Below are positions 1 to 9,800 of a stretch of DNA of 64,000 nt, in pieces. Position numbers and translations under genes: made by a program. Below the pieces are notes generated by a model that was not told where the DNA came from, did no database searches, and saw only the letters and a program-made list of their open reading frames with translations. Numbering within the stretch: position 1 is the first letter of the stretch; every line of letters starts with the position of its first letter. This DNA comes from Allosaccharopolyspora coralli (lineage in GTDB: Bacteria; Actinomycetota; Actinomycetes; Mycobacteriales; Pseudonocardiaceae). The stretch is from NCBI RefSeq assembly GCF_009664835.1, contig NZ_CP045929.1, forward strand, positions 3,720,001 to 3,784,000, read 5' to 3'.

Positions 1-1122
1 CCACGTGCCGAGCTGTTCGACGGCCGCCGCGCGGAACGTGTCGGCGGCACCAAGCAGCACCGTGCGGCCGTCGGCGACCAGGACGCGGGCGAGCTTGCCG
101 GTCGTGGTGGTCTTACCGGTGCCGTTCACGCCGACGACGAGCACGACCGCGGGCTTGCCGCCGTTCGCGGGGTCGCCGTGCGGCAACGCCCGAACGGACC
201 GCTCTGACTCGGTGGCCAGCTGGTCGACCAGGACCTCCCGCAGCAGCCCCCGGACCTCGTCGGAGGTCCGGACACCGCGCGAAGCGATCTCCGAGCGCAG
301 TCGCTCGACGACTTCGGTGGTCGTCGCCGCGCCCAGGTCGGCCATGAGCAGTGTGTCCTCGATCTCTTCCCACGAGTCCTCGTCGAGGTCGCCCGCGCCG
401 AGCAGGCCGAGCAGACCCTGCCCGAGGCTGGACCGGGAACGGGACAGGCGACCGCGCAGGCGTTCGAGCCGTCCCGAGGTCGGTTCGATCTCCTCGACCG
501 GCTCGGCGACGGGTGCTTCCGGAACCGGCGGTGCGGCTTGCTCCGGCGGCGCGGCCTGTTCCGGGACCGTCGGCTCGGCAGGGGCAGTCGCGGCGGAGGC
601 AGCGCCCTCGACGGGGGGCTCGGCCTCGACTGGGGTCTCGGGCGCAGCTTCCACCGGCGCCTCGGTTCCGGTCGCCTGCTCCGGCTCGGCAGGAGCTTGC
701 GTCTCGGTCGACCCCTGGGCAGGTGGTGCCGTGTCGACCGGAGTGTCCTGTTCCGGGGCGGGTGGCTCCGCGGTGGCGGTGCCGGTGCTCTGGTCGCCAT
801 CCGGCAGCGAGACGTCGACGATGCCGCGCCGCTCGGTGTCGCGCGGCACCGAGGCGTCGTCGCCGACCGCCGGTTGCCCCTCCGTATCGGTGCGTTCCTC
901 GACGGGGTGCTCCGGTGGCGCGGCGGTCGCGGCACCACCACTGGAGAGGCTGAATCCGCCACCGGCCTGATACCCGCCCGGCTTCTTCTCGCCCTCCGCC
1001 TCGTCCGGCTTCTCCAGGCTGATCTTGCGACGCCGGTTGAGCGCGACGCCCGCCGCCACGGCCGCCACGAGCAGCACCGCGACGACGACGGCAACGATGA
1101 GAATCACGTTCGAGGAGCTCAC
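1..1122 (-). CDS. ftsY: Signal recognition particle receptor FtsY (3' end cut by window)
   Basis: SRP-receptor GTPase that brings SRP-bound ribosomes to the membrane translocon. From a GTG start at 1122, 374 codons are visible before the gene leaves the left edge. One hydrophobic helix lies at about residues 5-24 and is followed by RRRK, the N-terminal anchor seen in actinobacterial FtsY. A long acidic and Pro/Ala/Glu-rich A-domain follows. The NG domain then begins, with the Walker A motif [15 protein letters not shown] near residue 331 and [11 protein letters not shown] just before the edge. The upstream ATG at 1130 is out of frame, so GTG is preferred. Head-to-head with anmK; smc lies about 5.7 kb away, whereas they are adjacent in mycobacteria. 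Confidence 0.95.
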   Translation of the reverse strand, partial: MSSSNVILIVAVVVAVLLVAAVAAGVALNRRRKISLEKPDEAEGEKKPGGYQAGGGFSLSSGGAATAAPPEHPVEERTDTEGQPAVGDDASVPRDTERRGIVDVSLPDGDQSTGTATAEPPAPEQDTPVDTAPPAQGSTETQAPAEPEQATGTEAPVEAAPETPVEAEPPVEGAASAATAPAEPTVPEQAAPPEQAAPPVPEAPVAEPVEEIEPTSGRLERLRGRLSRSRSSLGQGLLGLLGAGDLDEDSWEEIEDTLLMADLGAATTTEVVERLRSEIASRGVRTSDEVRGLLREVLVDQLATESERSVRALPHGDPANGGKPAVVLVVGVNGTGKTTTTGKLARVLVADGRTVLLGAADTFRAAAVEQLGTW

Positions 1123-1216
1123 CCGGCCATCCTCGCACCCGCGCAGGCGTGAACCTGCGGCGACCCGGGTGGACAATTCACCAACAATGCGGGCGAAATG
1201 CTTGCATCCCCCGGCC

Positions 1217-2482
1217 GTGTCGCATACACCACAAGTCGTGGGCGCGTGGCGGATCGTGGGACTGCTGTCCGGGACGTCGATGGACGGAATCGACGTGGCC
1301 GTAGGAGACCTGTGGCTGGACGGCGACACCGTGCACCTGCGTCCGCTCGGTCACGACGAGCTCGCCTTTCCGCCCGGACTGCGCACCCGTCTCCTCTCGG
1401 CACTACCGCCCGCCGAGCTCACCGCTCACGACCTGTGCGTGCTCGACACGGAGATCGGCCAGGAGTTCGCCGCGGCGGCCAGGCACGCGATCGACACGCT
1501 CGCGGCAGGGCGCGCCGACGTCGTCGCCTCCCTCGGACAGACGCTGTACCACTGGGTCGAGAACGGGCAGGCACGCGGGACGCTGCAGATCGGGCAACCG
1601 GCGTGGATCGCCGAGGCCACGAACCTGCCCGTGATCGCCGACCTCCGCGCCCGCGACGTCGCCGCAGGAGGGCATGGTGCCCCGCTCGCCGCGGTGATCG
1701 ACACACTGTGGCTCGCCGACGGTGCCGGGCCCGAACGCACGCGCATCGCGCTCAACATCGGCGGGATCGCCAACATCACCGTGGTCGGCAGCGGGCGGCC
1801 ACTCGCCTACGACACCGGGCCCGGCAACGCGCTGCTCGACCTCGCCGCGACCCGCGTCACGGGCGGCGCTGCGACCCACGACGTCGACGGAGCGCTCGCC
1901 GCGCGCGGGTCGGTCCGGGCCGAGATCCTCGACGCGCTGCTCGACGACGACTACTTCACCGCGCCCCCTCCGAAGTCCACCGGCAAGGAGCATTTCAACG
2001 CGGCCCTGCTGGACCGGGCGCTTGCCGGACTCGCCGTCGACGACGCGGACCTGCTCGCCACGCTCACCGAGTTCACGGCCGTCACGATCGCCGATGCGTG
2101 TCTGGGCCACCGCCCGCACGACGTTCTCGTTTCCGGGGGCGGAGGCGCCAATCCGACGCTGATGGCCGCGCTGCGCCGCCACCTGGACCCACAGGGCGTC
2201 GCAGTGAGCACCAGCGACTCGCTGGGGCTGCCCGCGTCCTCCAAGGAAGCGCACCTGACCGCCCTGATCGGCTTCTTGACCTGGGTGGGCCTTCCCGGCA
2301 ACGTTCCCTCGAGCACCGGCGCCACGGGCCCGCGCACGCTCGGCACGATCGTGCCCGGTGGCCGACCACTCGCACTTCCCGAACCCGCCGCGCACCCGGT
2401 CCGCCGCTTGCGCGTCCACCCCCACGACTCGACCGCGGACCGCGACCACCAGGAGGCGCCATGCACCCAGTCGACCTCGTAG
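1217..2482 (+). CDS. anmK: 1,6-anhydro-N-acetylmuramic acid kinase AnmK
   Basis: Phosphorylates and hydrolyses 1,6-anhydro-MurNAc to MurNAc-6-phosphate in cell-wall recycling. Family motifs are in order: the ATP loop [22 protein letters not shown], the catalytic-Asp segment [46 protein letters not shown] and the sugar-binding [12 protein letters not shown]. Length is about 420 aa, slightly over the family norm. The start is uncertain: in-frame candidates are ATG 1187, GTG 1217 and GTG 1238 and none has a clear Shine-Dalgarno. GTG 1238 would put the SGTSMDG motif closest to the N-terminus, as in most homologues. The stop overlaps the symporter start by 22 bp, so the two are co-translated. Confidence 0.93.
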   Translation: MSHTPQVVGAWRIVGLLSGTSMDGIDVAVGDLWLDGDTVHLRPLGHDELAFPPGLRTRLLSALPPAELTAHDLCVLDTEIGQEFAAAARHAIDTLAAGRADVVASLGQTLYHWVENGQARGTLQIGQPAWIAEATNLPVIADLRARDVAAGGHGAPLAAVIDTLWLADGAGPERTRIALNIGGIANITVVGSGRPLAYDTGPGNALLDLAATRVTGGAATHDVDGALAARGSVRAEILDALLDDDYFTAPPPKSTGKEHFNAALLDRALAGLAVDDADLLATLTEFTAVTIADACLGHRPHDVLVSGGGGANPTLMAALRRHLDPQGVAVSTSDSLGLPASSKEAHLTALIGFLTWVGLPGNVPSSTGATGPRTLGTIVPGGRPLALPEPAAHPVRRLRVHPHDSTADRDHQEAPCTQSTS

Positions 2483-3972
2483 TCATCGGCCTCTATCTGG
2501 TGGCGATGCCGCTGGTGGGGCTCCTGCTCAGTGGGAAGCAGACCTCGTCGCAGGACTACTTCATCGGCGGCAGGAGACTGCCCTGGTGGGCGGTGTGCTT
2601 CTCCGTCGTGGCCACCGAGACGTCGACGCTGACGGTGATCAGCGTGCCGACCGTGGCCTACCTCGGCACCTTCACGTACCTGCAGCTGGCGATCGGCTAC
2701 CTCATCGGCCGGATCATCGTCGCGTTCGTGCTCCTGCCCCGGTACTACCAGGGCAACATGGTCAGCGCCTACGAGTACCTCGGACAGCGATTCGGGAGCG
2801 GGCTGCAGGGCACCGCGTCGGTAACGTTCCTGATCACCCGCCTGCTGGCGGACGGACTCCGGTTGTTCGCGACCGCGATCCCGGTGAAGGTGCTGCTGGA
2901 CTCGGCGGGGATGAACGTCTCCTACTGGCAGATCATCCTGGCGCTGTCGATCATCACGGTGATCTACACCTACCTCGGCGGCATCCGGGCCGTGGTCTGG
3001 GTGGACGCCATCCAGATGGCCGTCTACGTCGGTGGCGCGATCATCGCGGCGATCATCCTGCTCGGCAGGGTCCCGGCGGACTGGTTCTCCTCCGCCGTGG
3101 ACGAGGGCAAGTTCCAGCTCTTCGACTTCACCTCGTCGTTGGTGACCGAGCAGTACGCGTTCTTCACCGCGGTCATCGGTGGTGCCGTGTTCGCGATGGC
3201 CTCCCACGGCGCCGACCAGCTCATGGTGCAGCGTCTCCTCGCCTGCAAGACGTTGCAGGACAGCCGCAAGGCACTGATCGGCAGCGGCGTCGTCGTCTTC
3301 TTCCAGTTCGCACTGTTCCTGTTCGTCGGCACGCTGTTGTGGTCGTTCTTCCAGGGCGCCGACCCCGAGTCGATGGGCATGAGCAGTGACGACGAGCTGT
3401 TCCCGCGGTTCATCGTCACCGAGATGCCCGTCGGGCTGGCAGGGCTGCTCATCGCGGGCATCATCGCGGCGGCCATGAGCACGTTGTCGTCCTCGCTGAA
3501 CTCGCTGGCGACGTCCACGGTCAGCGACCTGTACCGGCGGATCACCAAGCACGAGCCGGACGACGCCTCGATCCTGCGGCAGGGCAAGCTCTGGACCGTG
3601 GTGTGGGCCGTGGTGTTCGTCGGGTTCGCCTCGATGTTCACCAGCACCGAGAATCCCGTCGTGGAGGTGGGGCTGAGCATCGCGAGCTACACCTACGGGT
3701 CGTTGCTCGGTGCGTTCCTGCTCGGTCTGCTGATCCCGCGAGCACGCCAACTGGACGCGCTGATCTCGTTCGTGGTGACCCTGTTGGTCGTGCTGTACGT
3801 GGTGTTCGGGCTGACCTTCCCGGACGGCGAGGGAGGCGAGACCGCGATGGCATTCCCCTGGTACACGCCGATCGGCGTGATCGTCACGCTCGTCGTCGGC
3901 GGATTGCTGTCGCTACGGCACCCGCGCACCGCACCCGAGGAACCCGAACCCGACCGCGCCGACGCCGCCTGA
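2461..3972 (+). CDS. Sodium:solute symporter (SSS/SLC5 family)
   Basis: Sodium-coupled importer of 503 aa with about 13 predicted hydrophobic helices. SSS-family features are visible: the N-terminal helix, SSQDYFIGGRRLPWWAV, then ATETSTLTVISVP in the sodium/substrate-binding region, and AAAMSTLSSSLNSLATSTV in the conserved TM8-type segment. The ATG at 2461 has a strong AGGAGG 6 bp upstream. It lies inside the 3' end of anmK, so the substrate is plausibly anhydro-MurNAc, MurNAc or a related sugar. That is a context inference; the sequence alone does not give the substrate. The C-terminus is short and acidic, and the gene is followed by the first palindrome/DnaA-box element. Confidence 0.92.
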   Translation: MHPVDLVVIGLYLVAMPLVGLLLSGKQTSSQDYFIGGRRLPWWAVCFSVVATETSTLTVISVPTVAYLGTFTYLQLAIGYLIGRIIVAFVLLPRYYQGNMVSAYEYLGQRFGSGLQGTASVTFLITRLLADGLRLFATAIPVKVLLDSAGMNVSYWQIILALSIITVIYTYLGGIRAVVWVDAIQMAVYVGGAIIAAIILLGRVPADWFSSAVDEGKFQLFDFTSSLVTEQYAFFTAVIGGAVFAMASHGADQLMVQRLLACKTLQDSRKALIGSGVVVFFQFALFLFVGTLLWSFFQGADPESMGMSSDDELFPRFIVTEMPVGLAGLLIAGIIAAAMSTLSSSLNSLATSTVSDLYRRITKHEPDDASILRQGKLWTVVWAVVFVGFASMFTSTENPVVEVGLSIASYTYGSLLGAFLLGLLIPRARQLDALISFVVTLLVVLYVVFGLTFPDGEGGETAMAFPWYTPIGVIVTLVVGGLLSLRHPRTAPEEPEPDRADAA

Positions 3973-3978
3973 CCGCCC

Positions 3979-4039
3979 GGGGTGGCAAATTCGCGCGAAT
4001 TTGCCACCCCGCTGTCCACAGGGGAGAGAGTTGTCCACA
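3979..4039. repeat. PAL-D element, copy 1: palindrome plus two DnaA-box-like 9-mers
   Basis: A perfect 32-bp palindrome at 3979-4010 (central core AAATTCGCGCGAATTT) is followed after 1 bp by CTGTCCACA (4012-4020) and, 19 bp further start to start, by TTGTCCACA (4031-4039). The second is identical to the actinobacterial DnaA-box consensus. The same arrangement recurs at 12.0, 40.9 and 45.4 kb. This copy follows the symporter and could also act as a factor-independent terminator, although it has no T-tract. Confidence 0.85.
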
Positions 4040-4131
4040 TCCGACCGGGTGGCGTAAGTTCGGTTGCGGGTTCGACCGGGTCCACACTGTCCGAGCAGGG
4101 TCGAGTGGACCCGTGAGGCCGGGGGTGTGCC

Positions 4132-4452
4132 ATGCGCACGAAAGACAGCGACAGAGCGAACGAGCACGTCGAGATCCAGCACAAGTTGGACGCCTACCAG
4201 CAAGGCCGGCTGGACGACGTGGAATGGGTGCTCGTGCGCACGCACGTGGCCGAATGCGACATGTGCCGCGCTGACATGGACCGTCCGAAGCTGTGGAACC
4301 GCGCCTCACCGCAACGCATCCTGCCAGCCGGGGAACACGAACCCGCACTGACGGGACCAGCCGTGCCCAGTTGGCTGTTCGTCACCGGTACCGCATCCGT
4401 CGCCGCGCTCGTCGCCTTCGGTATCGGTTTCGCGTTGGGCACGGGCGCCTGA
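4132..4452 (+). CDS. Small zinc-finger, membrane-anchored (anti-sigma-like) protein
   Basis: A 106-aa protein with a putative zinc-finger HxxxCxxC (His38, Cys42, Cys45 in the segment THVAECDMC), as in zf-HC2/ZAS anti-sigma factors. A Pro-rich linker and one C-terminal transmembrane helix (about 83-104) follow. The arrangement is that of a cytoplasmic zinc-finger domain tethered to the membrane. No sigma-factor gene is adjacent, so an anti-sigma role is only suggested by the motif. The ATG lies 93 bp after the palindromic element; the stop is 6 bp from the convergent XRE-cupin gene. Confidence 0.75.
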   Translation: MRTKDSDRANEHVEIQHKLDAYQQGRLDDVEWVLVRTHVAECDMCRADMDRPKLWNRASPQRILPAGEHEPALTGPAVPSWLFVTGTASVAALVAFGIGFALGTGA

Positions 4453-4458
4453 CGAGGA

Positions 4459-5031
4459 TCACGAACTCGCGCTGCGAGGCTTCGCGCGAACGTGCATGCG
4501 TTCGCCTTGCGGCCCGAACAGGCTGAGGATCTCCACCGGCGCCTGGCCGGTGCTACCGAACCAATGCGACTGCCGGGTGTCGAACTCGGCGACCTCCCCG
4601 GTCTTGAGTAGCACGTCGTGTTCGGCGAGGACGAGCCGCAGGGTTCCGCTCAGTACGTACATCCACTCGTAGCCCTCGTGCGTGCACGGGTCGGGAGTGC
4701 TGCGGTCGGTACCGATCACCATCTTGAACGCCTGCAAACCGCCGGGCTGTTGGGTCAACGGTACGACCATGAGGTCGCCGTGTTTGACCGGTTTCAGCCG
4801 CACTCGTGGATCCCCGACCGGGGGCGCGCCGACGAGTTCGTCCAGCGGCACCTGGTGCGCGTGCGCGATCGGCAGCAGCAGTTCCAGGCTCGGTTTGCGC
4901 AGCCCCGATTCCAGCCGTGACAGCGTACTCATCGAGATTCCGGTGATCTCCGACAGCGCCGCGAGCGTGCACGAGCGGGCTTGCCGGATGGCTTTGAGCC
5001 GGGGGCCGACGTCGGCCAGCACCTCATCCAT
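4459..5031 (-). CDS. XRE-family regulator with C-terminal cupin domain
   Basis: A 190-aa regulator. Residues about 11-65 form an HTH_XRE fold (RLKAIRQARSCTLAALSEI then TGISMSTLSRLESGLRKPS). Residues about 110-180 form a small cupin sensor (CTHEGYEWMYVLSGTLRLVL, then TRQSHWFGSTG). This architecture usually represses a divergent metabolic gene in response to a small ligand. It is divergent from the methyltransferase gene at 5203, and a near-perfect inverted repeat (5049-5064) lies 18 bp upstream of its start. Together these suggest autoregulation and control of the methyltransferase/DUF664 pair. The ligand cannot be read from sequence. Confidence 0.88.
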   Translation of the reverse strand: MDEVLADVGPRLKAIRQARSCTLAALSEITGISMSTLSRLESGLRKPSLELLLPIAHAHQVPLDELVGAPPVGDPRVRLKPVKHGDLMVVPLTQQPGGLQAFKMVIGTDRSTPDPCTHEGYEWMYVLSGTLRLVLAEHDVLLKTGEVAEFDTRQSHWFGSTGQAPVEILSLFGPQGERMHVRAKPRSASS

Positions 5032-5048
5032 GAGGTTATTGCAGAAGT

Positions 5049-5064
5049 GGCAAACAGGTTTGTC
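5049..5064. promoter_or_regulatory. Candidate operator of the XRE-cupin regulator
   Basis: GGCAAAC-AG-GTTTGTC is an inverted repeat with 7-bp arms and one mismatch. It lies in an unusually AT-rich patch just upstream of the regulator start and between two divergent genes. Size and position fit a dimeric HTH_XRE operator. Assignment is by position and symmetry only. Confidence 0.4.
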
Positions 5065-5202
5065 AAATTCAAGAGACGCCGCTCAGGATGGATCCCGGGA
5101 TCGCCGTGGACCGCAGAACGCAGGTCACGGCAACCGAAGCTTCCCGACTGAGCCGCACTCGCGGTGATCTGAACCTGATCGAGGACGTGCCGGAGGAATC
5201 GG

Positions 5203-6036
5203 ATGAACGACATCGACTGGGCTGCGATGGCCGACCTACTCGAGGACGAGGGGGAGGTCCACCGTCCGTACGTGCGACAGGCCATCGACGAGCTGAGCGA
5301 CCTGCGGCCGCGTCGGGTCCTCGACATCGGCAGCGGACCAGGCGTCGCGGCCTGCCAGCTGGCCGAGACGTACCCACGCGCGGAGGTCGTCGCCGTGGAC
5401 GGCGCACCGGAGTTGCTCGCTCGCGCTGAGGATCGCGCGAAGCACCTGGGCCAGCACCTGCGCACGACAGTGGCCGAGTTTCCGGCAGATCTGGGCCGGC
5501 TGGAGACCGCGGACCTGATCTGGTCGGCGAACACCATGCACCACGTAGGCGACCAGCAAACGGCGCTCGAACAGCTCAGCACCCTGCTCGCACCCGGTGG
5601 AGTGCTTGCCCTGACCGAGGGCGGACTGCCGTCCCGCTGGCTGCCGCGCGATCTGGGATTCGGGCGGCCCGGGCTGCACTTCAGGCTGGACGACGCAATG
5701 AACGAGCGGTTCACCGCGATGCGCGCGGAGTTGCCCGGATCCGCGTCCACGGTCGAGGACTGGCCGAGCATGCTGAGGCGAGCCGGACTGGTCGATGCAC
5801 GCAGCAGGACATTCCTCGTGGACCTTCCCGCGCCGCTGGATGAGGCACCTCGACGATGCGTTCGACACTGGATGCAGCGCTACCGCAGTGCTCTCGCCGA
5901 AGATGTGGACGCCACGGACCTGGCGACGCTGGATCGGTTGCTCGACCCAGCCGATCCGGACGGCGTCGACCAACGGGAAGATCTGTTCTTCCGCACCGCA
6001 AAGACCGTGCACTACGCACGCCGACCGCAGCAGTGA
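5203..6036 (+). CDS. Class I SAM-dependent methyltransferase
   Basis: A 277-aa methyltransferase of the Methyltransf_25 type. SAM motif I is VLDIGSGPGVAACQLAE (about residues 39-55), followed by AEVVAVDGAPELL (acidic motif II) and the post-I segment ADLIWSANTMHHVGDQQTALEQLSTLLAPGGVLALTEGG. The C-terminal third carries substrate-recognition helices and gives no clear specificity. ATG 5203 has a GAGGAA Shine-Dalgarno 6-7 bp upstream. Divergent from the XRE-cupin regulator, which probably controls it. The DUF664 gene follows 52 bp later on the same strand. Confidence 0.87.
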   Translation: MNDIDWAAMADLLEDEGEVHRPYVRQAIDELSDLRPRRVLDIGSGPGVAACQLAETYPRAEVVAVDGAPELLARAEDRAKHLGQHLRTTVAEFPADLGRLETADLIWSANTMHHVGDQQTALEQLSTLLAPGGVLALTEGGLPSRWLPRDLGFGRPGLHFRLDDAMNERFTAMRAELPGSASTVEDWPSMLRRAGLVDARSRTFLVDLPAPLDEAPRRCVRHWMQRYRSALAEDVDATDLATLDRLLDPADPDGVDQREDLFFRTAKTVHYARRPQQ

Positions 6037-6088
6037 GCCTCCTGTGCAATGTGAGGCGACTGTCGGGGGGCAAGACCATGCTGTGCGG

Positions 6089-6634
6089 ATGAGCGACCGA
6101 ACCACGCCCGCCCACTTCGCTGCCGCGTGGGCCGCCGACACCCGAGCACCGCTGCCCCGCGTCGGGGACGAGCGGGAGATCCTCACCGCGTCGCTCGACT
6201 GGCACCGCGCCACGTTCGAGCTCAAATGCGCCGGTCTCACACCCGAACAGCTCTCCCGCCGCAGCGTGGCAGCCTCGGGTCTGAGCCTGCACGGTCTGCT
6301 GCGTCACCTCGCCGGGGTGGAACGGTGGTGGTTCCGCATCCAGTACGCCGGTGCGGACGTGCCACTGCTGTACTACTCCGACGAGGACCCCGAGCAGGAT
6401 TTCGAGCAGCTCGACGGCAACGTCGATGAGGCGTTCGCCGTGTGGCACCGGGAATGTGCCCGCTCCCGAGAGATCGTCGCGGGTGCCGCATTCGACGACA
6501 CCGGGCGCCTCCGGACCACCGGCGAGGCCGTGTCCTTGCGTCGCGTCGTCGTCACCGTTCTCACCGAGTACGCGCGCCACGACGGCCATGCCGACCTTCT
6601 GCGTGAGTCGATCGACGGCGCCACCGGCCACTGA
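6089..6634 (+). CDS. DinB-superfamily protein (DUF664)
   Basis: A 181-aa protein of the DinB/YfiT four-helix-bundle superfamily. The segment LSLHGLLRHLAGVERWWFR is the DUF664 signature and supplies a candidate metal-ligand His; a C-terminal YARHDGHADLLRESIDG offers further His ligands. Such proteins are metal-dependent, often thiol-linked (mycothiol or bacillithiol) transferases, but DUF664 members are uncharacterised and no substrate is claimed. ATG 6089 begins MSDRTTPAHF; a longer GTG frame from 6042 is possible but has no support. Likely co-transcribed with the methyltransferase upstream. Confidence 0.82.
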   Translation: MSDRTTPAHFAAAWAADTRAPLPRVGDEREILTASLDWHRATFELKCAGLTPEQLSRRSVAASGLSLHGLLRHLAGVERWWFRIQYAGADVPLLYYSDEDPEQDFEQLDGNVDEAFAVWHRECARSREIVAGAAFDDTGRLRTTGEAVSLRRVVVTVLTEYARHDGHADLLRESIDGATGH

Positions 6635-6810
6635 CGGGCTGCGCCCGATAAGTAAGAGGGTGCACGGGTTGGTCTGCTTTGGTGGTCCTGTGGCGGAACC
6701 GCGCGTGGCCGGCTTGCGTACGCGGCGAGAAAACGGTGGGCGCAACGTGCCTGACCACAGATTCGATCCGCGCGCCCTCTCACCTAAGCGGCAGGCGCGG
6801 TGGTCCCAAC
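6635..6810. repeat. Intergenic composite repeat, copy a
   Basis: A 176-bp gap between convergent genes (DUF664 and smc). It carries a degenerate repeat whose left end (GGGTTGGTCTGCTTTGGTGG) and inner part (CGTGGCCGGCTTGCGTACG) recur in the gaps at 20.0, 26.2 and 53.5 kb. No coding potential or RNA gene was seen. Confidence 0.5.
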
Positions 6811-9800
6811 TCAGGACGTGCCGGATTCCCCGGACACCACTCCTTGCTCCGATGCAGGGTCACCGTCCGGTTCCCCGCCGGCCGAGCCGCCTTCGACTTC
6901 CGGTGCCTCGTCGCCCGACGCGACGACTTCGCCTGCGAGGGGCTCGTCCGGGCCGATCGGGGCGGGTTGCTTCGGGCCGCCGTCGGCGCCGCTGAGTCGC
7001 TGCGAGATGACCGTCGTGATGCCGTCGCCCTGCATGCTCACTCCGTACAGGGCGTCGGCGATCTCCATCGTCGGCTTCTGGTGCGTGATGATGAGCAGTT
7101 GCGAGGTGCTGCGCAGCTCGTCCAGCAAACTGATCAGGCGGCGCAGGTTCGTGTCGTCGAGCGCCGCCTCGACCTCGTCGAGGACGTAGAACGGCGACGG
7201 GCGAGCGCGGAAGATCGCCACCAGCATCGCCACCGCCGTCAGCGACTTCTCCCCGCCGGAGAGCAGTGAGAGTCGCTTGACCTTCTTGCCCGGTGGCCGC
7301 GCCTCGACCTCGACGCCGGTGGTGAGCATGTCGTCCGGATCCGTGAGCACCAGCTTGCCCTCCCCACCGGGGAAGAGCACCGAGAAGACCTTCTTGAACT
7401 CGGCGGCGACGTCCTCGAACGCGGCGCCGAAGACCTCCAGGATCTTCTCGTCGACTTCCTTGACCACGCCGAGCAGGTCGCGGCGGGTGTCCTTGATGTC
7501 CTCGAGCTGGGTGGACAGGAACTTGTAGCGCTCCTCCAGCGCCGCGAACTCCTCCAACGCCAGCGGGTTGACCTTGCCGAGCGCGTTGAGGTCCTTCTCG
7601 GCGCGTTGCGCGCGGCGCTCCTGCGTGGCGCGGTCGAACGGCACCGACGGCGGTTCGGAGACGTCCTCGCCGCGTTCCTTCGCCGCCTCGTACTCGGCGA
7701 TCTCGGCCTGGCTCGCGGGCACCGCGACCGTCGGCCCGTACTCGTCGACGAGATCGTCGAGGCCGACGCCGAAGTCCTCGATGGCCTTCGCCTCGATCTG
7801 TTCGATCCGCAGCCGCTGCTCCGCTCGCACGACCTCGTCGCGGTGCACGGCGTCGGTGAGTTTCTCGAGCTCCCCGGACAGTTCCCGCACCCGGGTCCGC
7901 ACCGTGCCGAGCTTCTGCTCGTGCTCGTTCTGCAGCGCATGGGCCTCGTCGCGTTCGCGCGTCGCGGCGGTCAGCGACATCGCGATCCGTTCCAGCGCGG
8001 TCTCGCACCCGGCGACGACGGCTTTCGCGACCCGCGCGCCGCGCTCGCGCGCCCGCACCTGGGCCTCGGCGCGCGCTCGGGCCTCCCGTTCCTGACGAGC
8101 TTGCCGACGAAGCTGGTCGGCCTTGCCCTGCACCGACCGCGCCTGCTCCTCCGCGGTGCGCACCGCGAGCCGGGAGTCCATTTCCTGCTGGCGTACGGTG
8201 CCGAGTTCCTGCCCGACCCGGTCCCGGACGTCGGTGTCCGGCTCGGCCTGCTCGGCCTGCTCGTTCTCGACGGCCGCGAGCCGCTCCTCCAGCTCGGCGA
8301 GCTGTTCGAGCGCGAGTTCCCGGGAGGCTTCGACCTTCTCCCGCTGCTCCCGCAACCGCTGCACCTCGGCCGTCGCCGAGGTCGCGTCGCGTTCGAGGCT
8401 GGCGAGACGTTCGGAACTACGTGCGTTCCGCACGTTCGCCTCGTTGATCTGTTCCTGCGCGTCCCGCACGGAGTCCCGGCTGGTCTGTTCCTCGGCGCGG
8501 GCGCCTTCGAGCGCGGCCGAGTGCTGTTCCAATCGCCGTTGCGCCGCGGCGAGTTCCTGTTCGGCCTCGTCGACGGCCGCCTGCACCTCGAGGGTGCTCT
8601 GGTTGTCCCCGGAACCGCCGACCGCCCACGTCGCGCCGAGCACGTCCCCGTTCGTCGTGACCGCCCGCACCTGCGGATGCCGCGCGACCAGTGCTTTCGC
8701 GGCCGAGAGGTCGTCGACCACGGCCAGCTTGTCCAACGCCTGCGTCACCGCGGGCCGGAGCGCATCCGGTGCCTGGACGAGATCGACGGCCCAGCGAGCC
8801 CCACCGTCCAGCGCGGGCCACTGTGACCGGTCCGCCGCCTGTGCGCCACCGACGAGGACCCCGGAGGATCCCGCCTCGTCGGAGCGGAGCACCTCGAGCG
8901 CGGTCACCGCGTCGTCGACGCTGTCCACCGCGACCGCGTCGGCGACCGCCCCCAACGCGGCGGCGAGCGCGACCTCCGCTCCTTGCTCGACGGTCAGCAG
9001 CGCGGCGACCGAACCGAGCAGGCCGGGAACGCGGCCACCCGCCGCCATCAGCGCGCCCGCGCCGTCCTTGCGCCGCAGGCCCATCGACAGCGCTTCGACC
9101 CGAGCCCGCCACGACGCGATCTCCTGCTCGGTGGCTCGTTCGTCCTTGACGAGCTCCTCCACCCGCGCACGCGCGGCGTCGCGCTCCTGCTCGGCGGTGA
9201 CCTTGCGCTGTTCGAGGTCCGCACCGTCGGACTCCGCGCCTCCGGACTCGGCGTGCGCGTCGGCGAAGGCGGACTGCGCGGTCTCCGCTCGCTCGGTCGC
9301 CTCGGTCAGCGCGTTCGACAGCCGCTCGATCTCGTCCCCGGTCGCGCCGGCCTTGCTCCGGGTCGACTCGACCTGGCCGGACAGCCTGGCAACGCCCTCC
9401 CTGCGGTCCGCGATCGCGCGCACGGCCGCCATGTGCTCGCGCTCGGCCTCCTGGTGCTGTCGTTCCAGCTCGGCACGGCTCTCCACCACCTCGGCCAGTG
9501 CCTCGCGAGCGTGCTCGACTTCCTCCTGCAGGTACTCCTCGCGGGCGGCGACCTCTTCCGCCTCACGCTCGAACTCCTCCGGATCCCGGCCACTGCGCTG
9601 CTGCTCGGTCTGCTCGGTGAGATGCCGGAGCCGCTCGCCGGCGAGGCGGTGCGTGCCCCGCAGCCGCTCCTCCAACGCCGAGAGGCGATACCAGGTGTCC
9701 TGCGCCTTGGTGAGCCTCGGCGCGTCGGCCGCGACCTGTTCCTCGAGCGTCTTCTCCTCGTTCTGCGCGAACTGGAGCGCGCGTTCGACCTCGGTGCGGC

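Noticed and set aside
5-970. Open frames on the plus strand over ftsY
   Set aside because: They are composition shadows of the GC-rich ftsY linker; the minus-strand frame carries all FtsY motifs.
1198-2460. N-terminal extension of the symporter reading through anmK in another frame
   Set aside because: The extension is Arg-rich shadow of anmK; the ATG at 2461 has a perfect AGGAGG and starts the first membrane helix.
4012-4039. DnaA boxes as evidence for a replication origin
   Set aside because: Only two boxes per site, no dnaA, dnaN or AT-rich unwinding region nearby, and the same arrangement recurs four times; treated as a dispersed repeat instead.
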